Of a DNA stretch of 64,000 nucleotides, positions 48,201-61,670 are shown piece by piece (position 1 is the stretch's first letter; the number at the start of each line of letters is the position of its first letter). The stretch lies in the NCBI RefSeq assembly GCF_051014685.1, contig NW_027478459.1, positions 1,054,001 through 1,118,000 of the forward strand. The letters are read 5' to 3'. The translations under genes were made by a program, and so were the position numbers. The stretch is from Ptiloglossa arizonensis. Its lineage: Eukaryota > Arthropoda > Insecta > Hymenoptera > Colletidae. The notes beneath the pieces are model-generated. The model did not search any database and was not told the origin of the DNA. It saw only the letters and a list, made by a program, of their open reading frames with translations.

Positions 48201-49300
48201 AGGAATTTCTCGAGTTCGTCAATCCGTTCGCGAGATATGGGAGTTTGAAGTTAAGGAATGGTTGAGAAACCATCAGAATTTTCGCAATTCTGATGCTAGA
48301 AACCAATAACTACAAAGGCCTAGGGGAAAAATACACATAGCTTTGTAATCGGGCGAGTTTCTACTTTCAGATGCAACAGGAATTTCTCGAACTCGTCAAT
48401 CCGTTCGCGAGATATCGAAGTTTGAAGTTAAGGAATGGTTGAGAAACCATCAAAATTTTCGCGGGTCTGATTCTCAAAACCAATAACTAGATGGGCCTAG
48501 GGGAAAAATACACACACCATTGTAATCGGGCGAGTTTCTCCTTTCAGATGCAACAGGAATTTCTCGAGTTCGTCAATCCATTCGCGAGATATGGTAGTTT
48601 GAAGTTAAGAAATGCTTGAGAAACCATCAAAATTTACGCAAGTCTGATACTCGAAACCAATAACTACTATTACCTAGGGCAAAAATACACATACCGTTGT
48701 AATAGGGCGAGTTTCTGCATTCAGATGCAACAGGAATTTCTCGAGTTTGTCAATCCGTTCGCGAGATATTGGAGTTTGAAGTTAAGGAATGGTTGAGAAA
48801 CCATCAAAATTTTCGCAAGTCTGATACACGAAACCAATAACTACAAAGGCCTAGGGGAAAAATACACATAGCTTTGTAATCTGGCGAGTTTCTACTTTCA
48901 GATGCAACAGGAATTTCTCGAGCTCGTCAATCCGTTCGCGAGGTATGGAAGTTTGAAGTTAAGGAATGGTTGAGAAACCATCAAAATTTTCGCGGGTCTG
49001 ATTCTCAAAACCAATAACTAGAATGGCCTAGGGGAAAAGTACACACACCATTGTAATCGGGCGAGTTTCTACTTTCAGATGCAACAGGAATTTCTCGAGT
49101 TCGTCAATCCGTTCGCGAGATGTTGGAGTTAGAAGTTATGGAATGCTTGAGAAACTATCAAAATTTTCTCAAGTCTGATACTCGAAACCAATAACTACTA
49201 TGGCCTAGGGCAAAAATGCACATACCGTTGTAATCGGGCGAGTTTCTACTTTCACATGCAACAGGAATTTCTCGAGTTCGTCATTCCGTTCGCGAGATAT
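45200..49300 (+). repeat. Block duplicated about 12.2-12.7 kb downstream (first copy)
   Basis: Rare variants occur in the same order here and at about 57500-61500: CCATTATAATCGGTCGAG at 46571 and 58947 (offset 12376), GAATGGCCTGGGGG at 47251 and 59981 (12730), ACTACGAAGGCC at 47781 and 60511 (12730), and TGTTGGAGTTAGAAG at 49121 and 61320 (12199). The changing offset reflects gain or loss of whole monomers inside the block. Each offset is a multiple of 177 minus about 14. Confidence 0.7.
45980..48115 (+). repeat. 10-mer duplication (1770 bp)
   Basis: About 45980-46345 matches about 47750-48115 at exactly 1770 bp. Markers are ACTACGAAGGCC, CGGGCGCGTTTC, GAAATTCAGGAACGG, CGGGAGAGTTTCTTC and GATGCAACCGGAATT. 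Between them lie other monomer types with GGAGTTAAGGAG and GGTTGACAAACC. Confidence 0.75.
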
Positions 49301-49860
49301 GGGAGTTTGAAGTTAAGGAATGGTTGAGAAAAAATCAAAATTTTCGCAAGTCTGATACTCGAAACCAATAACTACTATTACCTAGGGCAAAAATACATAT
49401 ACCGTTGTAATAGGGCGAGTTTCTGCATTCAGATGCAACAGGAATTTCTCGCGTTTGTCAATCCGTTCGCGAGATATTGGAGTTTGAAGTTAAGGAATGG
49501 TTGAGAAACCATCAAAATTTTCGCAAGTCTGATACTCGAAACCAATAACTACAAAGGCCTAGGGGAAAAATACACATAGCTTTGTAATCGGGCGAGTTTC
49601 TACTTTCAGATGCAACAGGAATTTCTCGAGTTCGTCAATCCATTCGCGAGATATGGTAGTTTGAAGTTAAGGAATGGTTGAGAAACCATCAAAATTTTCG
49701 CAATTCTGATACTCGAAACCAATAACTGGAATGGCCAAGGGGAAAAGTACACACACCATTGTAATCGGGCGAGTTTCTACTTTCAGATGCAACAGGAATT
49801 TCTCGAGATCGTCAATCCGTTCGCGAGATGTGGGAGTTTGAAGTTAAGGAATGGTTGAGA
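48420..49860 (+). repeat. 4-mer HOR (708 bp)
   Basis: The marker CTACTATTACCTAGGGC occurs at about 48662 and 49370, offset 708 = 4 x 177, together with ATAGGGCGAGTTTCTGC, a GAGATATTGG monomer and ACACATAGCTTTG. Further ACACATAGCTTTG monomers continue near 49930, 50640 and 60890. Confidence 0.7.
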
Positions 49861-50259
49861 AACCATCAAAATTTTCGCAAGTCTGATACTCGAAACCAAT
49901 AACTACAGAGGCCTAGGGGAAAAATACACATAGCTTTGTAATCGGGCGAGTTTCTACTTTCAGATGCAACAGGAATTTCTCGAGCTCGTCAATCCGTTCG
50001 CGAGATATGGAAGTTTGAAGTTAAGGAATGGTTGAGAAACCATCAAAATTTTCGCGGGACTGATTCTCAAAACCAATAACTAGAATGGCCTAGGGGAAAA
50101 GTACACACACCATTGTAATCGGGCGAGTTTCTACTTTCAGATGCAACAGGAATTTCTCGAGTTCGTCAATCCATTCGCGAGATATGGCAGTTAGAGGTTA
50201 TTAAATGCTTGAGATACCATCAAAATTTTCGCAAGTGTGATACTCGAAACCAATAACTA

Positions 50260-51680
50260 CAAGGCCTAGGAGAAAAATACACATACCTTTGTAATCGGGC
50301 GAGTTTCTACTTTCAGAAGTAACAGGAATTGCTCAAGCTCGTCAATCCGTTCGCGAGATATGGAAGTTTGAAGTTAAGGAATGCTTGAGAAACCATCAAA
50401 ATTTTCGCAAGTCTGATACTCGAAACCAATAACTACAAGGCCTAGGAGAAAAATACACACACGATTGTAATCGGTCGACTTTCTACTTTCAGAAGCAACA
50501 GGAAATATTCGATTTCGTCAATCCGTGCGCGAGATATGGGAGTTTGAAGTTAAGGAATGCTTGAGAAACCATCAAAATTGTCGCAAGTCTGATACTCGAA
50601 ACCAATAACTACAAAGGCCTAGGGGAAAAATACACATAGCTTTGTAATCGGGCGAGTTTCTACTTTCAGATGCAACAGGAATTTCTCGAGTTCGTCAATC
50701 CATTCGCGAGATATGGTAGTTTGAAGTTAAGGAATGGTTGAGAAACCATCAAAATTTTCGCAATTCTGATACTCGAAACCAATAACTGGAATGGCCTAGG
50801 GCAAAAATACACGTACCGTTGTAGTCGGGCGAGTTTCTCCTGTCAGATGCAACAGGAATTTCTCGAGTTCGTCAATCCGTTCGCGAGATATGGGAGTTTG
50901 AAGTTGAGGAATGCTTGAGAAACCATCAAAATTATCGCAAGTCTGATACTCGAAACCAATAACTACAAAGACCTAGGGCAAAAATACACGTACCGTTGTA
51001 ATCGGGCGAGTTTCTGCTGTCAGATGCAACAGGAATTTCTCGAATTCGTCAATCCGTTCGCGAGATATGGGAGTTTGAAATTAAGGAATGCTTGAGAAAC
51101 CATCAAAATTTTCGCAAGTCTGATACTCGAAACCAATAACTACAAGGCCTAGGAGAAAAATACACATACCTTTGTAATCGGGCGAGTTTCTACTTTCAGA
51201 AGCAACAGGAATTGCTCGAGCTCGTCAATCCGTTCGCGAGATATGGGAGTTTGAAGTTAAGGAATGCTTGAGAAACCATCAAAATTGTCGCAAGTCTGAT
51301 ACTCGAAACCAATAACTACAAGGCCTAGGAGAAAAATACACATACCTTTGTAATCGGGCGAGTTTCTACTTTCAGAAGTAACAGGAATTGCTCAAGCTCG
51401 TCAATCCGTTCGCGAGATATGGAAGTTTGAAGTTAAGGAATGCTTGAGAAACCATCAAAATTTTCGCAAGTCTGATACTCGAAACCAATAACTACAAGGC
51501 CTAGGAGAAAAATACACACACGATTGTAATCGGTCGACTTTCTACTTTCAGAAGCAACAGGAAATATTCGATTTCGTCAATCCGTTCGCGAGATATGGGA
51601 GTTTGAAGTTAAGGAATGCTTGAGAAACCATCAAAATTGTCGCAAGTCTGATACTCGAAACCAATAACTACAAAGGCTTA
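50260..51680 (+). repeat. 6-mer HOR (1059 bp)
   Basis: A group containing ACTACAAGGCCTAGGAG, AGAAGTAACAGG, CTCAAGCTCGTC and GGAAATATTCGATTTCG recurs at offset 1059 (50441 and 51500), which is 6 x 177 minus 3 because three monomers each lack one A. A related group recurs near 51970 and 56920 (offset 4950). Confidence 0.75.
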
Positions 51681-53342
51681 GGGGAAAAATACACATACCT
51701 TTGCATTCCGGCGAGTTTCTACTTTCAGATGCAACAGGAATTTCTCGAATTCGTCAATCCGTTCGCGAGATATGGGAGTTTGAAATTAAGGAATGCTTGA
51801 GAAGCCATCAAAATTTTCGCAAGTCTGATACTCGAAACCAATAACTACAAGGCCTAGGAGAAAAATACACATACCTTTGTAATCGGGCGAGTTTCTACTT
51901 TCAGAAGCAACAGGAATTGCTCAAGCTCGTCAATCCGTTCGCGAGATATGGAAGTTTGAAGTTAAGGGATGGTTGAGAAACCATCAAAATTTTCGCAATT
52001 CTGATGCTAGAAACGAATAACTGGAATGACCTTGGGAAAAAGTACACACACCATTCTAATCGGTCGACTTTCTACTTTCAGAAGCAACAGGAAATATTCG
52101 ATTTCGTCAATCCGTTCGCGAGATATGGGAGTTTGAAGTTAAGGAATGCTTGAGAAACCATCAAAATTGTCGCAAGTCTGATACTCGAAACCAATAACTA
52201 CAAAGGCTTAGGGGGAAAATACACATACCTTTGCATTCGGGCGAGTTTCTACTTTCAGATGCAACAGGAATTTCTCGAATTCGTCAATCCGTTCGCGAGA
52301 TATGGGAGTTTGAAATTAAGGAATGCTTGAGAAACCATCAAAATTTTCGCAAGTCTGCTACTCGAAACCAATAACTACAAGGCCTAGGAGAAAAACACAC
52401 ATACCTTTGTAATGGGGCGAGTTTCTACTTTCAGAAGCAACAGGAATTGCACGAGCTCGTCAATCCGTTCGCGAGATATGGGAGTTTGAAGTTAAGGAAT
52501 GCTTGAGAAACCATCAAAATTTTCGCAAGTCTGATGCTAGAAACAAATAACTGGAATGACCTGGAGGAAAAGTACACACACCATTCTAATCGGTCGAGTT
52601 TCTACTTTCAGATGCAACAGGAAATAATCGAGTTCGTCAATCCGTTCGCGAGATATGGGAGTTTGAAGTTAAGGAATGCTTGAGAAACCATCAAAATTGT
52701 CGCAAGTCTGATACTCGAAACCAATAACTACCATGGCCTAGGGGAAAAATGCACATACCGTTGTAATCGGACGAGTTTCTGGTTTCAGATGCAACAGGAA
52801 TTTCTCGAGTTCATCAATCCGTTCGCGAGATATGGGAGTTTGAAGTTAAGGAATGCTTGAGAAACCATCAAAATTTTCGCAAGTCTGATGCTAGAAACAA
52901 ATAACTGGAATGACCTGGAGGAAAAGTACACACACCATTCTAATCGGTCGAGTTTCTACTTTCAGATGCAACAGGAAATAATCGAGTTCGTCAATCCGTT
53001 CGCTAGATATGGGAGTGTGAAGTTAAGAAATGGCTGAGAAACCATCACAAATTTCGCAAGTCTGATACTCGAAACCAAAAACTACCGTGGCCTAGGGGAA
53101 TAAAGCACATACCTTTGTAATCGGGCGAGTTTCTTCTTTCAGAAGCAATAGGAATTTCTCGTGTACGTCAATCCGTTCGCGAGATATGGGAGTTTGAAGT
53201 TAAGGAATGGTTGAGAAACCATCAAAATTTTCGCAAGTCTGATACTCGAAACCAATAACTACTATGGCCTATGGCAAAAATACACATACCGTTGTAATCG
53301 GACGAGTTTCTGGTTTCAGATGCGACAGGAATTTCTCGAGCT
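51680..53342 (+). repeat. Satellite stretch with paired GGAGG-type monomers
   Basis: There is no gene here. Monomers with GATGCTAGAAACAAATAAC and GACCTGGAGGAAAAG occur near 52530, 52885 and again at 54650 and 45105. Spacing remains 177 bp. The rest are ordinary mixed monomer types. Confidence 0.7.
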
Positions 53343-54400
53343 CGTCAATCCGTTCGCGAGATATGGGAGTTTGAAGTTAAGGAATGGTTGAGAACCATCA
53401 AAATTTTCGCAAGTCTGATACTCGAAACCAATAACTGGAATGGCCTAGGGGAAAAGTACAGACACCATTGTAATCGGGCCAATTTCTACTTTCAAATGCA
53501 ACAGGAATTTCTCGAGTTCGTCAATCCGTTCGCGAAGTATCGGAGTTTGAAGTTAAGGAATGGTTGAGAAACCATCACAATTTTCGCAAGTCTGATACTC
53601 GAAGCCAATGACTACCATGGCCTAGGGGAAAAATGCACATACCGTTGTAATCGGGCGAGTTTATACTTTCAGATGCAACAGGAATTTCTCGAGCTCGTCA
53701 ATCCGTTCGCGAGATATGGGAGTTTGAAGTCAAGGAATGGTTGAGAACCATCAAAATTTTCGCAAGTCTGATACTCGAAACCAATAACTACTATGGCCTA
53801 GGGCAAAAATACACATACCGTTGTAATCGGGCGAGTTTCTACTTTCAGAAGCAACAGGAAATAATCGAGTTCGTCAATCCGTTCGCGAGATATGGGAGTT
53901 TGAAGTTAAGGAATGGTTGAGAACCATCAAAATTTTCGCAAGTCTGATACTCGAAACCAATAACTGGAATGGCCTAGGGGAAAAGTACAGACACCATTGT
54001 AATCGGGCCAATTTCTACTTTCAAATGCAACAGGAATTTCTCGAGTTCGTCAATCCGTTCGCGAAGTATCGGAGTTTGAAGTTAAGGAATGGTTGAGAAA
54101 CCATCACAATTTTCGCAAGTCTGATACTCGAAGCCAATAACTACCATGGCCTAGGGGAAAAATGCACATACCGTTGTAATCGGGCGAGTTTATACTTTCA
54201 GATGCAACAGGAATTTCTCGAGCTCGTCAATCCGTTCGCGAGATATGGGAGTTTGAAGTCAAGGAATGGTTGAGAACCATCAAAATTTTCGCAAGTCTGA
54301 TACTCGAAACCAATAACTACTATGGCCTAGGGCAAAAATACACATACCGTTGTAATCGGGCGAGTTTCTACTTTCAGAAGCAACAGGAAATAATCGAGTT
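53343..54400 (+). repeat. Tandem trimer duplication (529 bp x 2)
   Basis: Bases 53343-53871 are repeated at 53872-54400. The period is 3 x 177 minus 2, because two monomers read TTGAGAACC instead of TTGAGAAACC. Markers are GGGCCAATTTC, GCGAAGTATCGG, CTCGAAGCCAATAAC and AGAAGCAACAGGAAATAATC. The one difference I noticed is CCAATGAC versus CCAATAAC. It is probably a recent duplication within an otherwise diverged neighbourhood. Confidence 0.85.
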
Positions 54401-55120
54401 CGTCAATCCGTTCGCGAGATATGGGAGTTTGAAGTTAAGGAATGCTTGAGAAACAATCAAAATTGTCGCAAGTCTGATACTCGAAACCAATAACTACAAA
54501 GTCTTAGGGGAAAAATACACATACCTTTGCAATCGGGCGAGTTTCTACTTTCAGATGCAACAGGAATTTCTGGAGTTCGTCAATCCGTTCGCGAGATATG
54601 GGAGTTTGAAATTAAGGAATGCTTGAGAAACCATCAAAATTTTCGCAAGTCTGATGCTAGAAACAAATAACTGGAATGACCTGGAGGAAAAGTACACACA
54701 CCATTCTAATCGGTCGAGTCTCTACTTTCAGATGCAACAGGAAATAATCGAGTTCGTCAATCCGTTCGCGAGATATGGGAGTTTGAAGTTAAGGAATGCT
54801 TGAGAAACCATCAAAATTTTCGCAAGTCTGATACTCGAAACCAATAACTGGAATGGCCTAGGGGAAAAGTACACACACCATTGTAATCGGTCAAGTTTCT
54901 ACTTTCAGATGCAACAGGAAATAATCGAGTTCGTCAATCCGTTCGCGAGATATGGGAGTTTGAAGTTAGGGAATGCTTGAGAAACCATCAAAATTTTCGC
55001 AAGTCTGATACTCGAAACCAATAACTGGAATGGCCTAGGGGAAAAGTACACACACCATTGTAGTGGGGCGAGTTTCTACTTTCAGATGCAACAGGAATTC
55101 CTCGAGTTCGTCAATCCGTT

Positions 55121-57905
55121 CGTGATATATGGGTGTTTGAAGTTAAGGAATGTTTGAGAGATCATCACTATTTTCGCAAGTCTGATACTCGAAAACAATA
55201 ACTACTATGGCCTAGGGGAAAATACACATACCTTTGTAATCGGGCAAGTTTCTACTTTCAGATACAACTGGAATTTCTCGAGTTCGTCATTCCGTTCGCG
55301 AGATATGGGTGTTTGAAGGTAAGGAACGGTTGAGAAACCATCAAAATTTTCGCAGGTCTGATACTCGAAACCAATAACTGGAATGGCCTAGGGGAAAAGT
55401 ACACACACCATTGTAATGGGGCGAGTTTCTACTTTCAGATGCAAGAGGAATTTCTCGAGTTCGTCAACCCGTTCGCGAGATATGGGTGTTTGAAGTTAAG
55501 GAATGGTTGACAAACCATAAAAATTTTCGCATGTGTGATACTCGAAACCAATAACTGGAATAGCCTGGGGGAAAAGTACACACACCATTGTAATGGGGCG
55601 AGTTTCTACTTTCAGATGCAACAGGAATTCCTCGAGTTCGTCAATCCGTTCCCGACATATGGGAGTTTGAAGTTAAGGAATGGTTGAGAGACCATCAAAA
55701 TTTTCGCAATTCTGATGCTAGAAACGAATAACTGGTATGACCTGGGGGAAAAGTACACACACCATTGTAATCGGTCGACCTTCTACTTTCAGATGCAACA
55801 GGAAATAATCGAGTTCGTCAATCCTTTCGCGAGATATGGGAGTTTGAAGTTAAGGAATGCTTGAGAAACCATCAAAATTTTCGCAAGTCTGATACTCGAA
55901 ACCAATAACTGGAATGGCCTAGGGGAAAAGTAGACACACCATTGTAATGGGGCGAGTTTCTACTTTCAGATGCAACAGGAATTTCTCGAGTTCGTAAATC
56001 CGTTCGCGAGATATGGGAGTTTGAAGTTAAGGAATGGTTGAGAAACCATCAAAATATTCGCGATTCTGATGCTAGAAACGAATAACTGGAATGACCTAGG
56101 GGAAAAGTACACACACCCTTGTAATCGGTCGAGTTTCTACTTTCAGATGCAACAGGAATTTCTCGAGTTCGTCAATCCATTCGCGATATATGGCAGTTAG
56201 AGGTTATTAAATGCTTGAGATACCATCAAAATTTTCGCAAGTGTGATACTCGAAACCAATAACTGCAATGGCCTAGGGCAAAAATACACGTACCGTTGTA
56301 GTCGGGCGAGTTTCTCCTGTCAGATGCAACAGGAATTTCTCGAGTTCGGCAATCCGTTCGCGAGATATGGGAGTTTGAAGTTAAGGAATGCTTGAGAAAC
56401 CATCAAAATTATCGCAAGTCTGATACTCGAAACCAATAACTACAAAGACCTAGGGCAAAAATACACGTACCGTTGTAATCGGGCGAGTTTCTGCTGTCAG
56501 ATGCAATAGGAAATTCTCGAGTTCGTCAATCCGTTCGCGAGATATGGAAGTTTGAAGTTAAGGAATGGTTGAGAAACCATCAAAATTTTCGCAAGTCTGA
56601 TACTCGAAACCAATAACTACAAAGGCATAGGGGAAAAATGCACATACCTTTGTAACCGGGCGAGTTTCCACTTTCAGATGCAACAGGAATTGCTCGAGCT
56701 CGTCAATCCGTTCGCGAGATATGGGAGATTGAAGTTAAGGAAAGCTTGAGAAACCATCAAAATTTTCGCAAGTGTGATACTCGAAACCAATAACTGCAGT
56801 GGCCTAGGGCAAAAATACACGTACCGTTGTAGTCGGGCGAGTTTCTCCTGTCAGATGCAACAGGAATTTCTCGAGTTCGTCAATCCGTTCGCGAGATATG
56901 GAAGTTTGAAGTTAAGGGATGGTTGAGAAACCATCAAAATTTTCGCAATTCTGAAGCTAGAAACGAATAACTGGAATGACCTTGGGAAAAAGTACACACA
57001 CGATTGTAATCTGTCGACTTTCTACTTTCAGAAGCAACAGGAAATATTCGATTTCGTCAATCCGTTCGCGAGATATGGGAGTTTGAAGTTAAGGAATGCT
57101 TGAGAAACCATCAAAATTGTCGCAAGTCTGATACTCGAAACCAATAACTACAAAGGCTTAGGGGAAAATACACATACCTTTGCATTCGGGCGAGTTTCTA
57201 CTTTCAGATGCAACAGGAATTTCTCGAATTCGTCAATCCGTTCGCGAGATATGGGAGTTTGAAATTAAGGAATGCTTGAGAAACCATCAAAATTTTCGCA
57301 AGTCTGATACTCGAAACAAATAACTGGAATGGCCTAGGGGAAAAGTACACACACCATTGTAATGGGGCGCGTTTCTACTTTCAGATGCAACAGGAATTCC
57401 TCGAGTTCGTCAATCCGTTCGTGATATATGGGTGTTTGAAGTTAAGGAATGGTTGAGAGATCATCACTATTTTCGCAAGTCTGATACTCGAAAACAATAA
57501 CTACTATGGCCTAGGGGAAAAATACACATACCTTTGTAATCGGGCAAGTTTCTACTTTCAGATACAACTGGAATTTCTCGAGTTCGTCATTCCGTTCGCG
57601 AGATATGGGTGTTTGAAAGTAAGGAATGTTTGAGAAACCATCAAAACTTTCGCTGGTCTGATACTCGAAACCAATAACTGGAATGGCCTAGGGCAAAAAT
57701 ACACATACCGTTGTAATCGGACGAGTTTCTGGTTTCAGATGCAACAGGAATTTATCGAGTTCGTAAATACGTTCGCGAGATATGGGAGTTTGAAATTAAG
57801 GAACGGTTGAGAAACCATCAAAATTTTCGCAGGTCTGATACTCGAAACCAATAACTGGAATGGCCTAGGGGAAAAGTACACACACCATTGTAATGGGGCG
57901 AGTTT
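55121..57905 (+). repeat. 13-mer spaced block (2299 bp), with an added monomer
   Basis: CGTGATATATGGG with GAGAGATCATCACTATT and CTCGAAAACAATAAC occurs at 55121 and 57420, offset 2299, the same 13-mers-minus-2 length as the unrelated unit at 37111. Further along, GCAAGAGGAATTT with GTCAACCCG is offset by about 2478, so the second copy gained one monomer. Confidence 0.7.
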
Positions 57906-60900
57906 CTACTTTCAGATGCAAGAGGAATTTCTCGAGTTCGTCAACCCGTTCGCGAGATATGGGAGTTTGAAGTTAAGGAATGGTTGAGAGACCATCAAAA
58001 TTTTCGCAATTCTGATGCTAGAAACGAATAACTGGTATGACCTGGGGGAAAAGTACACACACCATTGTAATCGGTCGACCTTCTACCTTCAGATGCAACA
58101 GGAAATAATCGAGTTCGTCAATTCGTTCGCGAGATTAGGGAGTTTGGAGATTAGGAGTTGTGGAGAAACCATCAAAAGTTTCGCAAGTCTGATACTCGAA
58201 ACCAATAACTACAAAGGCCTAGGGGAAAAATTCACATAGCTTTGTAATCGGGTGAGTTTCTACTTTCAGATGCAACAGGAATTTCTCGAGTTCGTCAATC
58301 CGTTCGCGAGATATGGGAGTTTGGAGTTAAGGAATTGTTGAGAAACCATCAAAATTTTCGCTGGTCTGATACACGAAACCAATAACTACAGTGGCCTAGG
58401 GGAAAAATACACATACCGTTGTAATCGGGCGACTTTCTACTTTCAGATGCAACAGGAATTTCTCGAGTTCGTCAATCCGTTCGCGAGATAAGGGAATTTG
58501 TAGTTAAGGAATGGTTGAGAAACCATCAAAATTTTCGCAATTCGGATGCTAGAAACGAATAACTGGAATGACCCGGGGGAAAAGTTCACACACCATTGTA
58601 AACGGTCGACTTTCTACTTTCAGATGCAACAGGAAATAATCGAGTTCGTCAATCCTTTCGCGAGATATGGGAGTTTGAAGGTAAGGAATGCTTGAGAAAC
58701 CATCAAAATTTTCGCAAGTCTGATACTCGAAACCAATAACAACTATGGCCTAGGGTAAAAATACACATACCTTTGTATTTGGGCGTGTTTCTACTTTCAG
58801 ATTCAACAGGAATTTCTCGAGTTCGTAAATCCGTTCGCGAGATATGGGAGTTTGAAGTTAAGGAAAGTTGAGAAACCATCAAAATTTTCGCAATTCTGAT
58901 TCTCGAAACGAATAACTGGAATGACCTAGGGTAAAAGTACACACACCATTATAATCGGTCGAGTTTCTACTTTCAGATGCAACAGGAAATAATTGAGTTC
59001 GTCAATCCGTTCGCGAGATATGGGAGTTTGAATTTAAGGAACGGTTGAGGAACCATCAAAATTTTCGCAATTCTGATGCTAGAAACGAATAACTGGAATG
59101 ACCTAGGGGAAAAGTACACACACCATTGTAATCGGTCGAGTTTCTGCTTTCCGATGCAACAGGAATTTCTCGAGTTCGTCAATCCGTTCGCGAGATATGG
59201 GAGTTTGGAGTTAAGGAGTTGTTGACAAACCATCAAAATTTTCGCAAGTCTGATACTCGAAACCAATAACTGGAATGGCCTAGGGGAAAAGTACACACAC
59301 CATTGTAATCGGGCAAGTTTGCACTTTCAGATGCAACAGGAATTTCTCGAGTTCGCCAATCCGTTCGCGAGGTATGGGAGTTTGAAGTTAAGGAATCGTT
59401 GAGAAACCATCAAAATTTTCGCAAGTCTGATACTCGAAACCAATAACTACAAAGGCCTAGGGGAAAAATTCACATAGCTTTGTAATCGGGTTGGTTTCTA
59501 CTTTCAGATGCAACAGGAATTTCTCGAGTTCGTCAATCCGTTCGCGAGATATGGGAGTTTGGAGTTAAGGAATTGTTGAGAGACCATCACAATTTTCGCT
59601 GGTCTGATACTCGAAAACTATAACTGGAATGGCCTAGGGGAAAAGTACACGCACCTTTGTGATCGGGCGAGTTTCTACTTTCAGATGCAACAGGAATTTC
59701 TAGAGTTCGTCATTCCGTTCGCGAGATATGGGAGTTTGGAGTTAAGGAGTGGTTGAGAAACCATCAAAATTTTCGCAAGTCTGATACACGAAACCAATAA
59801 CTACAATGGCCTAGGGGAAAAATACACATACCGTTGTAATCGAGCGACTTTCTACTTTCAGATGCAACAGGAATTTCTCGAGTTCGTCAATCCGTTCGCG
59901 AGATAAGGGAGTTTGAAGTTAAGGAATGGTTGACAAACCATCAAAATTTTCGCTAGTGTGATACTCGAAACCAATAACTGGAATGGCCTGGGGGAAAAGT
60001 ACACACACCATTGTAATGGGGCGAGTTTCTACTTTCAGATGCAACAGGAATTCCTCGAGTTCGTCAATCCGTTCGCGACATACGGGAGTTTGAAATTAAG
60101 GAATGGTTGAGAGGCCATCACAATTTTCGCAAGTCTGATACTCGAAAACAATAACTACTATGGCCTAGGGGACAAATACACATACCTTTGTAATCGGGCG
60201 AGTTTCTACTTTCAGATGCAACAGGAATTTCTCGAGTTCGTCAATCCGTTCGCGAGATATGGGAGTATGAAGTTAAGGAATGGTTGAGAAACCATCAAAA
60301 TTTTCGCAATTCGGATGCTAGAAACGAATAACTGGAATGACCCGGGGGAAAAGTTCACACACCATTGTAATCGGTCGACTTTCTACTTTCAGATGCAACA
60401 GGAAATAATCGAGTTCGTCAATCCTTTCGCGAGATATGGGAGTTTGAAGTTAAGGAATGCTTGAGAAACCATCAAAATTTTCGCAAGTCTGATACTCGAA
60501 ACCAATAACTACGAAGGCCTAGGGGAAAAGTACACATACCTTTGTAATCGGGCGCGTTTCTACTTTCAGATGCAACAGGAATTTCTCGAGCTCGTCAATC
60601 CGTTCGCAAGAAATGGGAGTTTGAAATTCAGGAACGGTTGAGAAACCATCAAAATTTTCGCAAGTCTGATACTCGAAACCCATAACAACAATGGCCTAGG
60701 GGAAAAATACACATACCGTTGTAATCGGGCGAGTTTCTACTTTCAGATGCAACAGGAATTTCTCGAATTCGTCATTCCGTTTGCGAGATATGGGAGTTTG
60801 AAGTTACGGAATGTTTGAGAAACCATCAAAATTTTCGCTGGTCTGATACTCGAAACCAATAACTACAAAGGCCTAGGGGAAAAATACACATAGCTTTGTA

Positions 60901-61500
60901 ATCGGGCGAGTGTCTACTTTCAGATGCAACAGGAATTTCTCGAGCTCGTCAATCCGTTCGAGAGATATGGAAGTTTGAAGTTAAGGAATGGTTGAGAAAC
61001 CATCAAAATTTTCGCGGGTCTGATTCTCAAAACCAATAACTAGAATGGCCTAGGGGAAAAGTACACACACCATTGTAATCGGGCGAGTTTCTACTTTCAG
61101 ATGCAACAGGAATTTCTCGAGTTCGTCAATCCATTCGCGAGATATGGTAGTTTGAAGTTAAGGAATGGTTGAGAATCCATCAAAATTTTCGCAATTCTGA
61201 TACTCGAAACCAATAACTGGAATGGCCTAGGGGAAAAGTACACACACCATTGTAATCGGGCGAGTTTCTACTTTCAGATGCAACAGGAATTTCTCGAGTT
61301 CGTCAATCCGTTCGCGAGATGTTGGAGTTAGAAGTTATGGAATGCTTGAGAAACCATCAAAATTTTCTCAAGTCTGATACTCGAAACCAATAACTACTAT
61401 GGCCTAGGGCAAAAATGCACATACCGTTGTAATCGGGCGAGTTTCTACTTTCTCATGCAACAGGAATTTCCCGAGTTCGTCATTCCGTTCGCGAGATATG
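57500..61500 (+). repeat. Block duplicated from about 45.2-49.3 kb (second copy)
   Basis: This is the downstream partner of the 45.2-49.3 kb block; the shared markers are listed there. Between the markers near 58947 and 59981 it has two more monomers than the upstream copy. An accidental 107-codon minus-strand frame at 58973-59296 comes from satellite only. Confidence 0.7.
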
Positions 61501-61670
61501 GGAGTTTGAAGTTAAGGAATGCTTGAGAAACCATCAAAATTTTCGCAAGTCTGATACTCGAAACCAATAACTACAATGGCCTAGGGGAAAAATACACATA
61601 CCGTTGTAATCGGGCGAGTTTCTGCTTTCAGATGCAACAGGAATTTCTCGAGTTCGACAATCCGTTCGCG

